This document shows positions 1-9,400 of a stretch of DNA of 64,000 nt, in pieces; the first letter of the stretch is position 1, and every line of letters begins with the position of its first letter. The notes beneath the pieces are model-generated. The model was not told the DNA's origin and searched no databases. It was given only the letters and a program-made list of their open reading frames with translations. The DNA is from Streptomyces sp. A0642 (GTDB lineage: Bacteria > Actinomycetota > Actinomycetes > Streptomycetales > Streptomycetaceae). The stretch is taken from contig NZ_SSBL01000008.1 of NCBI RefSeq assembly GCF_004795105.1, positions 186,001 to 250,000 of the forward strand, given 5' to 3'. A program made the position numbers and the translations under genes.

Positions 1-15
1 ACGCAGGGTCACCCT

Positions 16-87
16 GCGCGATTAGCTCAGCGGGAGAGCGCTTCCCTGACACGGAAGAGGTCACTGGTTCAATCCCAGTATCGCGCA
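16..87 (+). tRNA. tRNA-Val (anticodon GAC)
   Basis: The 7-bp acceptor stem GCGCGAT pairs with ATCGCGC, and the T-loop reads TTCAATC. The anticodon arm CTTCC/GGAAG encloses loop CTGACAC, giving anticodon GAC (Val). CCA is not encoded. A small hairpin (GCAGGGT C ACCCTGC, positions 3-17) overlaps the 5' end and may belong to processing of an upstream transcript. Confidence 0.95.
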
Positions 88-93
88 CAGTCC

Positions 94-125
94 GAAGCCC
101 CGGTCGTCTCGACGACCGGGGCTTC
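94..125 (+). terminator. Terminator hairpin after tRNA-Val
   Basis: A perfect 15-bp stem (GAAGCCCCGGTCGTC and its complement) with a 2-nt TC loop begins 7 nt after the tRNA. There is no long T-tract, as is usual in this genus. Confidence 0.8.
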
Positions 126-192
126 GTCGTTGACCCCATGCCGGCGCTGCGGCCCGGGCGGGTTCCGTCCGGGCCGCAACTGCCGGGCCGGG

Positions 193-486
193 TCAGGACG
201 AGAAGAGCATCCGGCCGAAGCTCTTCTGCCGGTAGTGGCCCTGGTGGTGGCCGCCGTGCTGCTGCGGCGCGCCCCAGGCGGGCGCGGGAGCTGCCGGGTA
301 TGCCTGCGGGGCGGGCGGCGGCGGAGCCTGCTGCGTCCACTGCGCCTCGATGCGGGTCAGGGATTCCAGCTCACCGTAGTCCAGGAATATCCCCCGGCAG
401 CCGCTGCACTGCTCGATCTGGATGCCGTTGCGGTTGTACGTCTGCATCTGTGCGTGGCACTTGGGACACTGCATCTGCGGGCTCAC
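193..486 (-). CDS. TFIIB-type zinc-ribbon protein
   Basis: A 97-aa protein with an N-terminal zinc ribbon (zf-TFIIB-like family). The metal ligands are two CxxC pairs, CPKC near residue 7 and CSGC near residue 27, followed by the family's GIFLDYGELE helix. The C-terminal half is a low-complexity Pro/Ala/Gln/Gly/His tail ending in a short conserved-looking RQKSFGRMLFSS segment. This is a family of small bacterial proteins of unknown role. It lies just downstream of the tRNA on the opposite strand and close to the following minus-strand gene. Zinc binding is inferred from the cysteines and the function is not known. Confidence 0.85.
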   Translation of the reverse strand: MSPQMQCPKCHAQMQTYNRNGIQIEQCSGCRGIFLDYGELESLTRIEAQWTQQAPPPPAPQAYPAAPAPAWGAPQQHGGHHQGHYRQKSFGRMLFSS

Positions 487-542
487 TCCTCGGCGTCGGT
501 TAGCCGTCGCCGGAATGCATGCCCGGCGGCGGTCGGTTCACC

Positions 543-1547
543 CTACGACGAGTGCCGGGCGCTCAACTCGGGCGGGAGAGCGGCAATCCGGGCACAAGCA
601 TCGATCATGACCTGTTCCACCTCATCCGGAACCCTGTGCTCCTCGGCGGACTTGGCGAGAGCCAGTGCCGCCGTCTGCACGGTCAGGGCGCGGGCGGCGA
701 CGTCCAGCGCGGGCCACGGGTCGCCGTCGGCGCCCGTCGCGGGTCCCCCCGCGGCCCGGTAGGCGTCCAGGAAGCGGAACCAGACCTCGGGGGGCAGCAG
801 CCCGGCCGCGTACCAGGCTGCGGGTCGCGCCAGGTCCCAGGCGGGATCGCCGGTTCCCGCGTCGTCGACGTCGATCAGCAGCCACGGGCCGTGCGGTGCG
901 GGGTGCCGGACGAGCTGGCCCAGGTGCAGGTCTCCGTGGCAGAGGACACCCGCATGGTGCGCGGGGGCGGGGGCCTCGTCCCGGGCCCAGGGCGGCAGCC
1001 CGCGCCAGGCCGCCAGAACGGGGGCCGTGGCCGGGTCGCCCGACCGGGCCGCCCGCATCCGGGCCACGGCGAGGGCGGCCTTGGCCGGGCCGCGCATGGC
1101 CGGCGGCGCGGGCCGGTCCCCCCGGCTCCCGGTGCGGTGCAGGCGGGCCAGCAGAACCGCCGCCTCCTCCCACGGCGCCGCGTCCGGGTCGCCCGGGTCC
1201 ACGGGCTCCCCGTACGGCCACAGGGTGACGGGGCGTCCGTGCAGCACGGCGAGACGGGGCGCGGCGGCATCCGCCCCGGCCGGGTCCGCGGCCGCCGGCA
1301 GGGGAAGGGGGGCGAGCAGGATGCCGGCCAGCCCGGGGCCGGCGGCCAGGGCGAGGCGGACGGACAGGCCGGCGGTGTCGGTGCCGGCGGCGTGGGCCTT
1401 GGCGACGACGGGGCCGCAGCGGACCACGGTGCCGTCCGCCCGGTCCGCGAGGACGACCGGCGGGGGGCAGGCGCAGCCGGGCTCCGGGCGGGCATGGGCC
1501 GCTTCGTGGGCGAGGGCGCCCAGCGCGCGTACGAGTGCGGTGGTCAC
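543..1547 (-). CDS. Aminoglycoside phosphotransferase (APH)-fold protein
   Basis: A 334-aa protein starting at GTG 1547, preceded by GGGGGAG. An open frame continues upstream to 2207, but the conserved protein begins here. The APH/choline-kinase catalytic loop is present as HGDLHLGQL, followed by a metal-binding DVDDAGTGDPAWDLA segment (the DFD/DxD equivalent). It is therefore probably an ATP-dependent small-molecule kinase. The substrate cannot be read from the sequence. Many Streptomyces carry such housekeeping members, so the fold alone is no evidence for aminoglycoside resistance. The gene is monocistronic or co-transcribed with the zinc-ribbon gene 57 bp downstream. Confidence 0.85.
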   Translation of the reverse strand: MTTALVRALGALAHEAAHARPEPGCACPPPVVLADRADGTVVRCGPVVAKAHAAGTDTAGLSVRLALAAGPGLAGILLAPLPLPAAADPAGADAAAPRLAVLHGRPVTLWPYGEPVDPGDPDAAPWEEAAVLLARLHRTGSRGDRPAPPAMRGPAKAALAVARMRAARSGDPATAPVLAAWRGLPPWARDEAPAPAHHAGVLCHGDLHLGQLVRHPAPHGPWLLIDVDDAGTGDPAWDLARPAAWYAAGLLPPEVWFRFLDAYRAAGGPATGADGDPWPALDVAARALTVQTAALALAKSAEEHRVPDEVEQVMIDACARIAALPPELSARHSS

Positions 1548-1797
1548 GGACTCCCCCGGTGCACAGGATCGGCGGACGCGGATTGCGCCGCGCCCGCCGG
1601 AGAGCGTACGCGGATCGCCCCGGCCGAGCGGTGCACGGGGTGGACGCCTCGCGGCGCGGGTCCGTGCTCGGCGGCTCAGCGCGGACGACGGACGTGATCT
1701 CGGGGCCTCGCCGCACGCGCCCGTGCGGGAGAAGACCGCGTGGCCGGGCTTCCTTGCTCTGGGAAGAGGGGCCGCCGCACGGCCCCGGACAGCGCGA

Positions 1798-1827
1798 TGT
1801 CCGGTCAGCTCCCCAGCTGACCGGACA
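1798..1827 (-). terminator. Terminator of the small membrane-protein gene
   Basis: A 13-bp perfect stem (TGTCCGGTCAGCT and its complement) with a CCCC loop lies about 90 nt downstream of the minus-strand stop at 1916. It sits in the 1548-1915 gap, where I see no gene. The rest of that gap holds the upstream region of the APH gene. Confidence 0.6.
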
Positions 1828-1915
1828 AACGCTGCCGTCCGCCGCACCCCCGTCCCCACGGGGTTGTTGGCCGGATGTCCCGGTCCGGACCGCTCTTCCG
1901 GACCCGGGGCGCCGC

Positions 1916-2125
1916 TCAGCGCCCCAGCATCACGCCCACGGACGACGCCTGTGTGACCACCGCTTCCCAGCCGCCGAAGACGACTGCGAGCAGGGCCGCC
2001 AGAGGAAGAACCATGGCCGTCGCCACCAGGGGGTGGCGCGTGCCGGAGGACGGGCGGCCGCCGAACGAGGCGTAGGCCCTGCGTCCCTGCGTGCGGATCA
2101 TCGCCCGCGCTGCCGTGTCCGCCAT
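1916..2125 (-). CDS. Small single-pass membrane protein
   Basis: A 69-aa protein. The start ATG 2125 has a strong AGGAGAGG site 6 nt upstream, which supports expression. The N-terminal half is basic (RAMIRTQGRRAY) and should stay cytoplasmic. A hydrophobic helix (roughly residues 33-52, LVATAMVLPLAALLAVVFGG) is followed by a short tail. I recognise no domain. Similar short proteins are common in Streptomyces and have no assigned role. Confidence 0.7.
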   Translation of the reverse strand: MADTAARAMIRTQGRRAYASFGGRPSSGTRHPLVATAMVLPLAALLAVVFGGWEAVVTQASSVGVMLGR

Positions 2126-2810
2126 GGTTCCTCTCCTGACCTGTGTAGGGGCGGCGGGCGTGTGGCCTCGGGGGACGAGTGCGACGCCCGCCGCTTGACT
2201 TCAACATTAGGGATCCGGGAGGCGGGCGGCGTCATGCCCGCGTACCGAATGCCGGGCCTCCCGGAGGATGAGCCGTGGGTAGTCGGCGTACTCCCCTGGG
2301 TGGAGACGGCTCTACCGGATGTGGGGGTCGTCCCGGAGGGGAAGCGCGGAGGCGGCCTCCCTGGGACCGGTTGTCCGACCGGGGCGAGCGCCCTGGTCGC
2401 CATCAAGCGTGCGGTGCGGACCACGGAAGCCGATGGGGGCACCCCCCATGCCTTGCGGGCTATGGGGGAGGGTGACTTCACTCACTTCGACCGCTCCCCG
2501 GCGGATCGCGGTCTCCACCCTGCGCCCTGCCCTGGAGGCCGCCATTCCGTAGGTGCGGGTCGTGTCCCCGGCGTGCACGACTGTCTCGACTGGATCGCTC
2601 TTCAATGATCCAATCCCCCTTCTGCGACGGACCATTGAGATCCCGCACGGGCCGGGGAGCCTGGATCCGCGGCTCCCTGACCACTCCTCACGTTTCCCAC
2701 CCGGCACTGACAATCGATTCTCCGGCGAGGGCGCGGCCTCTGAGCGCCCCGGGCGGCGGGTACGTAAGCTGTGCCTCGTCAGGCGGACGAGGCAGCGGGG
2801 ATGGGCAGAC
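2126..2810. other. Intergenic region without a convincing gene
   Basis: These 685 bp lie between divergent genes, and I found no ORF with codon bias and a ribosome site. The region contains a three-part hairpin repeat near 2433-2468 (listed separately). It should also hold the promoters of the small membrane-protein gene and the kinase gene, but I could not place convincing -35/-10 pairs. Confidence 0.5.
2433..2468. repeat. ATGGGGG/CCCCCAT triple-arm hairpin element
   Basis: ATGGGGG (2433-2439), CCCCCAT (2443-2449) and ATGGGGG (2462-2468) allow two mutually exclusive hairpins. From general knowledge, short intergenic repeats of this GGGGGCACCCCCC type are scattered in many Streptomyces genomes. 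Their function is unknown. Confidence 0.5.
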
Positions 2811-4097
2811 ATGGCGATGATGCGGCTCCGGCGCGAGGACCCGCGTGTCGTCGGCTCGTTCAGGCTGCACCGGCGGCTCGGGGCGGGCGGCATGGGTGTC
2901 GTCTACCTGGGCTCGGACCGGCGGGGCCAGCGGGTGGCGCTGAAGGTGATCCGCCCCGACCTGGCGGAGGATCAGGAGTTCCGCTCGCGGTTCGCGCGCG
3001 AGGTGTCCGCCGCCCGGCGGATCCGTGGCGGCTGTACGGCACGGCTGGTCGCGGCCGACCTGGAGGCGGACCGCCCGTGGTTCGCGACGCAGTACGTTCC
3101 GGGGCCCTCGCTGCACGACAAGGTGGCCGAGGAGGGCCCGCTGTCGGCGGCGGAGGTGGCCTCGATCGGGGCCGCGCTCTCCGAGGGGCTGGTGGCGGTG
3201 CACGAGGCGGGTGTCGTCCACCGTGACCTGAAGCCGTCGAACATCCTCCTCTCCCCCAAGGGCCCGCGCATCATCGACTTCGGGATCGCCTGGGCGACCG
3301 GCGCCTCGACGCTCACGCACGTCGGTACGGCGGTGGGCTCCCCCGGCTTCCTCGCACCCGAGCAGGTGCGCGGCGCGGCGGTGACACCCGCGACGGACGT
3401 CTTCTCCCTCGGGGCCACGCTGGCGTACGCGGCCATGGCCGATTCGCCGTTCGGCCACGGCAGTTCCGAGGTGATGCTGTACCGCGTGGTGCACGAGGAG
3501 CCCTCGCTGCACGACGTGCACGACGCGCTCGCCCCGCTGGTGAGCGCCTGCCTGGCGAAGGACCCGGAGGAGCGGCCCAGCACGCTCCAACTCTCCATGC
3601 GGCTCAAGGAGATCGCGGCGCGGGAGGCGCAGGGGCTGCATGAGAGCCGGCCGCCCGCCCAGCGTTCGGCTCAGGAGGCGGACCGGCCGACCGGGCGACT
3701 GGAGGGCCCGTACACCGAGCAGCAGACGCGCCGTGCGCCCGGCCCGGGTCCGGTGTCGCGGCCGCAGAACCGGCAGACGGGGTCACCGCGTCCGGCGTCG
3801 CCCCGCACCGGGGGTTCGCGTCCCCCGCAGCAGCAGCCGCGCAGTACGACAGGTGCGGGCAAGAGGCCGCGGGGCGCCGTCGGGACGAACGGCCGGCCGG
3901 GTACCCGGCCCGGTGCGCGCACGACCTCCACCGGCCGGCGTCCCGCGAATCCCCGGCTGCTGCGCCAGCGGCTGGTGGTCTTCGTCGTCGTGACGCTGCT
4001 GGTGGCGTTGGGCATCGCGGCGGCCCAGGGCTGCCAGGGGCCTCCACGTGGTCTCGGCGCGGGTCCGGATCAGGTGCGGAACGAGCAGCGGTCGTAG
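2811..4097 (+). CDS. Membrane-anchored Ser/Thr protein kinase (no PASTA)
   Basis: A 428-aa Hanks-type kinase starting at ATG 2811, the first start fitting the conserved N-terminus. Visible motifs are the glycine loop GAGGMG (24-29), catalytic Lys45 in VALKVI, a helix-C Glu near 64, HRDLKPSN (137-144), DFG from Asp156, and APEQ. The kinase domain ends near residue 270. A Pro/Arg/Gln-rich, probably disordered linker of about 110 residues follows, then one membrane helix near residues 386-410 and a short outside tail. There are no PASTA repeats or other sensor domain, so the stimulus is unknown. The protein is probably an inner-membrane signalling kinase. It is convergent with the downstream methyltransferase gene. 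Confidence 0.93.
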   Translation: MAMMRLRREDPRVVGSFRLHRRLGAGGMGVVYLGSDRRGQRVALKVIRPDLAEDQEFRSRFAREVSAARRIRGGCTARLVAADLEADRPWFATQYVPGPSLHDKVAEEGPLSAAEVASIGAALSEGLVAVHEAGVVHRDLKPSNILLSPKGPRIIDFGIAWATGASTLTHVGTAVGSPGFLAPEQVRGAAVTPATDVFSLGATLAYAAMADSPFGHGSSEVMLYRVVHEEPSLHDVHDALAPLVSACLAKDPEERPSTLQLSMRLKEIAAREAQGLHESRPPAQRSAQEADRPTGRLEGPYTEQQTRRAPGPGPVSRPQNRQTGSPRPASPRTGGSRPPQQQPRSTTGAGKRPRGAVGTNGRPGTRPGARTTSTGRRPANPRLLRQRLVVFVVVTLLVALGIAAAQGCQGPPRGLGAGPDQVRNEQRS

Positions 4098-4192
4098 CGA
4101 CCGGAGGCGGCTGCCCGCTGCCCCGGCGTTCCGATGTCCCCCACCCGGCGCGGCTACCGGCTGCCTTGCGTTCCAGCGCCGCTCCGGGGCTG

Positions 4193-5014
4193 TTACCGGC
4201 TGTCCGGGCGGCCCGTGGCGACCGCGTAGAACGCGACCGCGGCGGCCGCGCCGACGTTCAGCGAGTCGACGCCGTGGGCCATCGGGATGCGGACCCATTC
4301 GTCGGCGGCGACGAGGGCCTGCGTGGAGAGTCCGTCGCCCTCCGCTCCGAGCATCAGGGCCACCTGGTCCATCCGGTGCGGGGCGGCCTCCTCGATGCTG
4401 CTGGCCTTCTCGTCGGGTGTCAGCGCGAGGAGCTTGAACCCGGCTTCCCGTACGGTCTCCAGGGCCTTGGGCCAGGCGTCGAGGCGGGCGTAGGGGACGG
4501 AGAAGACCGCGCCCATCGAGACCTTGACGGAGCGCCGGTACAGCGGGTCCGCGCAGTCCGGGGAGAGCAGTACGGCGTCCATGCCGAGGGCGGCGGCGCT
4601 GCGGAAGATCGCGCCGATGTTCGTGTGGTCGTTGACGGCCTCCATGACGACCACGCGGCGGGTCGTACGGAGCAGCTCGTCGGCCGTCGGCAGGGGCTTG
4701 CGCTGCATCGAGGCGAGGGCGCCACGGTGCACGTGGTAGCCGGTGACGCGTTCGGCGAGCTCCGGGCTGACCGCGTACACGGGAGCCGGTACCTCGTCGA
4801 TGACGTCGCGCATCAGGTCGACCCACTTCGCCGAGAGCAGCATGGAGCGCATCTCGTACCCGGCGTGCCTGGCGCGTCTGATCACCTTCTCCCCCTCGGC
4901 GATGAAGAGGCCCTCGGCGGGCTCTCGCCTGCGCCGGAGCTCGACGTCGGTCAGACCGGTGTAGTCGCTCAGGCGGGGGTCGTCGGGGTCGTCGACGGTG
5001 ATGAGATCAGCCAC
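4193..5014 (-). CDS. SpoU/TrmH-family RNA 2'-O-methyltransferase
   Basis: A 273-aa member of the SPOUT superfamily that transfers a methyl group from SAM to a ribose in rRNA or tRNA. The family motifs are visible: motif 1 NDHTNIGAIFRSAAALGMDAV, motif 2 MLGAEGDGLS, and motif 3 IPMAHGVDSLNVGAAAAVAFY, which form the knotted SAM site. The N-terminus carries a substrate-binding-like domain (LFIAEGEKVIRRA). The RNA target cannot be deduced. The gene lies 64 bp downstream of the cobA-like gene on the same strand, so it may share that transcript. A second SPOUT gene occurs at 60.8 kb. Confidence 0.9.
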   Translation of the reverse strand: MADLITVDDPDDPRLSDYTGLTDVELRRRREPAEGLFIAEGEKVIRRARHAGYEMRSMLLSAKWVDLMRDVIDEVPAPVYAVSPELAERVTGYHVHRGALASMQRKPLPTADELLRTTRRVVVMEAVNDHTNIGAIFRSAAALGMDAVLLSPDCADPLYRRSVKVSMGAVFSVPYARLDAWPKALETVREAGFKLLALTPDEKASSIEEAAPHRMDQVALMLGAEGDGLSTQALVAADEWVRIPMAHGVDSLNVGAAAAVAFYAVATGRPDSR

Positions 5015-5078
5015 AGGTTGATACTGCCTTGTCCGGTGTGGGGTGCCAACGGTCTGGGGGAAGATCCGTTACCGATGG

Positions 5079-6323
5079 TTACTCCGCGGCGCCGTTCGGG
5101 CCGACCGCGACGACGTCGCCGATGACGATGACGGCGGGCGGGCGGACGTCCTCGGCCACGGCTCGCTCGGCGACCGTCGCGAGCGTCGCGTCGACGCGGC
5201 GCTGGGCGGCCGTGGTCCCTTCCTGGACCAGCGCGACCGGGGTCTCGGGAGACCTGCCGTGGGCGATGAGCGTACGGGCGATGGCGCCGATCTTGTCGAC
5301 GGCCATCAGGAGCACGAGGGTGCCGCGCAGCCGGGCGAGGGCCTCCCAGTCGACCAGCGAACGCGCGTCGTCGGGGGCGACATGGCCGCTGACCACGGTG
5401 AACTCGTGGGCGACCCCGCGGTGGGTGACGGGGATGCCGGCCGCGCCGGGGACGGAGATCGAGCTGGAGATGCCGGGGACGACGGTGCACGGGATGCCCT
5501 CGGCGGCCAGCGCCTGGGCCTCCTCCATGCCGCGTCCGAAGACGAAGGGGTCGCCGCCCTTGAGCCGGACGACGGCCTTGCCGGCCTTGGCGTGCTCGAT
5601 CAGCGCGTTGTTGATCGCCTCCTGCGCCATGTAGCGGCCGTACGGGATCTTGGCGGCGTCGATCACCTCGACGTGCGGCGGGAGTTCGTCGAGCAGGTCG
5701 CGCGGGCCGAGCCGGTCCGCGATGACGACGTCCGCCTCGGCGAGGAGGCGGCGGCCCCGGACCGTGATCAGGTCGGGGTCGCCGGGGCCGCCGCCGACCA
5801 GGGCGACGCCGGGGTGGCGGGTGCGGTGGTGGGGGGCGGCGAGGGTGCCGTCCCGCAGGCCCTCGACGATGGCGTCGCGGACGGCGGCGGAGTGGCGCGG
5901 GTCGCGGCCGTGCGCGTCGGTGGTGAGGACGGCGACCGTCACGCCCTCGCTGCGGCCGGTGGCGGGGGTCCAGGCGGTGGCGGCGTCCGCGTTGTCGCTG
6001 CGGACGCACCAGGTGCGGGTGCGCTCGGCCTCGGCGGAGGCGGCGTCGTTGGCGGCCGTGTCGTCGGACGCGACGAGGGCGTACCAGGTGTCGGCCAGGT
6101 CCCCGTCGGCGTACGGGCGGCGCTCCCAGCGGATCTCGCCGGCGTCCGCCATCGCCTCGACGGACGGGGTGGCGGCGGGTGAGACGAGGACGATGTCGGC
6201 GCCGGCCGCGATGAGGGCGGGGAGCCGGCGCTGCGCGACCTGGCCGCCGCCGACGACGACTACGCGGCGCCCGCTCAGGCGCAGTCCGACGGGGTACGCG
6301 GGGTGATCGGCGTGCTCGGCCAT
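5079..6323 (-). CDS. cobA: CysG-like precorrin-2 dehydrogenase / uroporphyrinogen-III C-methyltransferase fusion
   Basis: A 414-aa bifunctional enzyme. Residues about 12-160 form an NAD-binding siroheme-synthase domain (VVVVGGGQVAQRR, then ALVASDD where the CysG catalytic Asp lies). Residues about 165-410 form the SUMT domain, with VALVGGGPGDPDLITVRG, RLKGGDPFVFGRG and VVPGISSSISVP motifs. It converts uroporphyrinogen III to precorrin-2 and can oxidise that to sirohydrochlorin, feeding siroheme and cobalamin. ATG 6323 is chosen because GAGGAG precedes it and the conserved N-terminus starts there. It follows the bluB-cobT fusion on the same strand, 157 bp downstream and beyond a hairpin. Confidence 0.92.
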   Translation of the reverse strand: MAEHADHPAYPVGLRLSGRRVVVVGGGQVAQRRLPALIAAGADIVLVSPAATPSVEAMADAGEIRWERRPYADGDLADTWYALVASDDTAANDAASAEAERTRTWCVRSDNADAATAWTPATGRSEGVTVAVLTTDAHGRDPRHSAAVRDAIVEGLRDGTLAAPHHRTRHPGVALVGGGPGDPDLITVRGRRLLAEADVVIADRLGPRDLLDELPPHVEVIDAAKIPYGRYMAQEAINNALIEHAKAGKAVVRLKGGDPFVFGRGMEEAQALAAEGIPCTVVPGISSSISVPGAAGIPVTHRGVAHEFTVVSGHVAPDDARSLVDWEALARLRGTLVLLMAVDKIGAIARTLIAHGRSPETPVALVQEGTTAAQRRVDATLATVAERAVAEDVRPPAVIVIGDVVAVGPNGAAE

Positions 6324-6411
6324 GGCGGTGCGGGCTCCTCGTGCGATGCGGGGGCTGCGGGCCGCTGCGGCGGTGGAGCGGCTGTGACGTGCGGGGTTCA
6401 CGATACGGGGT

Positions 6412-6441
6412 GGGGGCGGGGCCCTGCGGGGCTCCGCCCCC
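6412..6441 (-). terminator. GC-rich hairpin between cobT and cobA
   Basis: GGGGGCGGGGC pairs with GCTCCGCCCCC with one G-T wobble, around an 8-nt loop. It lies 40 nt beyond the cobT stop and may attenuate read-through into cobA. Confidence 0.5.
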
Positions 6442-6480
6442 GGGCCCCGCAGCCTCGACCCCCGGCGGGCTGGTTCTCTG

Positions 6481-9400
6481 CTACTTCTCCGTGACGCCGG
6501 CCGAGTCGAACGTGGCCACCTCGTGCATCGCGCGGGCCGCGCTCTGCACGATCGGGAGCGCCAGCAGCGCGCCCGTGCCCTCGCCGAGGCGGAGGTCGAG
6601 GTCGACGAGCGGACGCAGACCCAGCTTGTTGAGCGCGGCGACGTGGCCGGGCTCCGCGCTGCGGTGGCCCGCGATGCAGGCGGCCAGTGCCTCGGGCGCG
6701 ATGGCGCGCGCGACGAGGGCCGCGGCGCCCGCGCTCACGCCGTCGAGGATGACCGGCGTGCGGAGCGACGCCCCGCCGAGCAGGAACCCGGCCATCGCCG
6801 CGTGCTCCAGGCCGCCGACGGCCGCGAGTACGCCGATGGGGTCGGCCGGGTCGGGCTGGTGCAGGTCGAGGGCGCGGCGCACCACGTCGATCTTGCGGGC
6901 GTGCATCTCGTCGTTGATGCCGGTACCGCGACCGGTGACCTCGGACGGGTCCATCCCCGTGTACACGCAGATCAGGGCGGCCGACGCCGTGGTGTTGGCG
7001 ATGCCCATCTCCCCGGTCAGCAGGCCCTTGTTGCCTGCCGCGACCAGATCGCGGGCGGTCTCGATGCCGACCTCGATCGCGGCCAGTACCTCCTCGCGGG
7101 TGAGCGCGGGGCCCGTCGTGAAGTCCGCCGTCCCGGCGCGCACCTTGCGGGGCAGCAGGCCGGACTGCGCGGGCAGGTCCGTGGCCACGCCGACGTCGAC
7201 GACGCACACCTCGGCGCCCACCTGGGCCGCGAAGGCGTTGCAGACGGCGCCGCCGCCGAGGAAGTTGGCGACCATCTGGCCGGTGACCTCCTGCGGCCAC
7301 GCGGTGACGCCCTGGGCGTGCACACCGTGGTCGCCCGCGAAGATCGCGACCGCGGCGGGCTCGGGGATCGGCGGCGGGCACATCCGGGAGAGTCCGGAGA
7401 GCTGCGCCGAGATGATCTCCAGCATGCCGAGCGCACCGGCCGGCTTCGTCATCCGCTTCTGGCGCTCCCACGCCTCGCCGAGCGCCTTGGCGTCCAGGGG
7501 CCGGATGCCGGCGATCGTCTCCTGGAGCAGGTCGTGCGGTTCCTCGCCGGGCAGGGCCCGGCGTCCGTACGTCTCCTCGTGGACGACCCAGGACAGCGGG
7601 CGGCGCTTGGACCAGCCCGCCTGCATCAGCTCGGGCTCCTCCGGGAACTCGTCGACGTACCCGACACAGAGGTACGCGACGACTTCGAGGTGCTCGGGCA
7701 GACCCAGGGCACGGACCATCTCGCGCTCGTCGAAGAAGCTGACCCAGCCGACGCCGAGGCCCTCGGCGCGCGCGGCGAGCCACAGGTTCTCGACGGCGAG
7801 GGCCGAGGAGTACGGGGCCATCTGCGGCTGGGTGTGCCGGCCGAGGGTGTGGCGGCCGCCGCGGGTGGGGTCGGCGGTGACGACGATGTTGACGGGGGTG
7901 TCGAGGATCGCCTCGATCTTCAGTTCCTTGAACTGCTTCGCCCGCGCCTTGGGGAGCGACTGCGCGTAGGCCTCGCGCTGGCGCTGCGCCAGTTCGTGCA
8001 TGGAGCGGCGGGTCTCCGCGGAACGGATGACGACGAAGTCCCACGGCTGCGAGTGGCCCACACTGGGCGCCGTGTGGGCGGCCTCCAGGACTCGCAGGAG
8101 CACCTCGTGCGGGACGGGGTCGCTGCGGAAGCCGTTGCGGATGTCGCGGCGCTCGCGCATGACGCGCAGTACGGCCTCGCGCTCGGCGTCGTCGTAGCCC
8201 GGCGCGGGGGGCGAGACGGCGGGCGCCTGTCCGGCCTCCGCGGCCGGGGCCTCGCCGGAGTCCTGCGGGGCTGCGGGTGCGTCGGCCGTCGCGGGCTCGG
8301 TCGCGGCCTCGGGTCGCGTGGGCTCGGGCTGGTTGACCGTCAGGTCCGGGGTCTCGATGACCTCGGGGCCCGGCTCCGGCGCGGACTCGGTGAGCTCGGG
8401 GCCCGGTGCGGACCCGGTGACGGGGTGCGGCGCGGGCTCGGTGAACTCGGGAGCCGGGGCGGACTCGGTGAGCGCCGGCTCGGTGGGCTCCGGAGCCGGG
8501 GCGGGCTCGGTGGCGGGGTGCGGCGCGGGGGTCTCGACGACCGGCTCCCTCGCCGCTCCGGCCGGTCCGGACTCCGCGACGACGGCTGCCGCCTCCGGAG
8601 CCGGGTGCGCCGGCTGCTCGGCCGCGGGCGTCGGGGCCAGGTGCGGCGTGGTCGGAAGGGAGCCCGCCACGGGGACGAACCGGCCCAGCGACGCTCCGTC
8701 GGGAACCGGCTCCACCGGCGGCCGCACAGGGGCCGCGGCCTCGAACGGGGCTTCTTCGGCCTGCGCCTCGTGGGCGGGTGCGGCCTCGAAGGGCAGGGCC
8801 TCGGCGACCGGCTCCTCAGCCGGTGCGACCTCGACCGGGGCCACGGGCTCTGCGGGCGCGGGCTCGAAGACCGGCTCCTCCCCACGCGCGACCTCGACGG
8901 GTGCGGCCTCGACGGGTGCGGCCTCGACGGGTGCTGCCTCGACGGGTGCTGCCTCGGCCATCACTGCCTCAGACGGCGCGGCCTCGGCGGGGGCCTCGGG
9001 CTCGGCGACCGCGACGGTGTCAGCGGGCGCCGCTTCGACGGGGGCCGGGGCGGCCTGCGCGGGCACGGCTTCCTCCGGCGCCTCCGCCCGAGCGGTCTCC
9101 TCCAGGGCCTCGGCCGGAATCCCGGCCGCTACGGGCCCGGCCGCCGGCCCGTCCGCCACCACGGGCGCGGGCTCGACGGGCGCGGTCTCCACGGGCGCGG
9201 TCTCCACGGGCGCGGTCTCCACGGGCGCGGTCTCCACGGCCACCGGCTCGGCCGGCGCCACGTCGACGCGCACCTCCTCGACGGACTGCGCGACCGGCGC
9301 GGGCCCCTCTGCCTGCGTCCCGGCCACGGGCTCCTCGGCCGTCGGCTCCGCGCCGGCCGCCTCCGGGACGACCGTTTCTGCTGCCGACGGCTCCGGAACC

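Noticed and set aside
543..1547. APH-fold gene as an aminoglycoside resistance determinant
   Set aside because: Only the generic kinase motifs are present, and housekeeping APH-like proteins are numerous in this genus.
4216..5014. Plus-strand frames opposite the TrmH gene and many similar antisense frames elsewhere
   Set aside because: These are shadows caused by GC-rich third positions, without ribosome sites or family resemblance.
8892..9235. Tandem repeats considered as a CRISPR-like array
   Set aside because: Units are 15 bp, in frame, without spacers, and encode a peptide repeat inside cobT.
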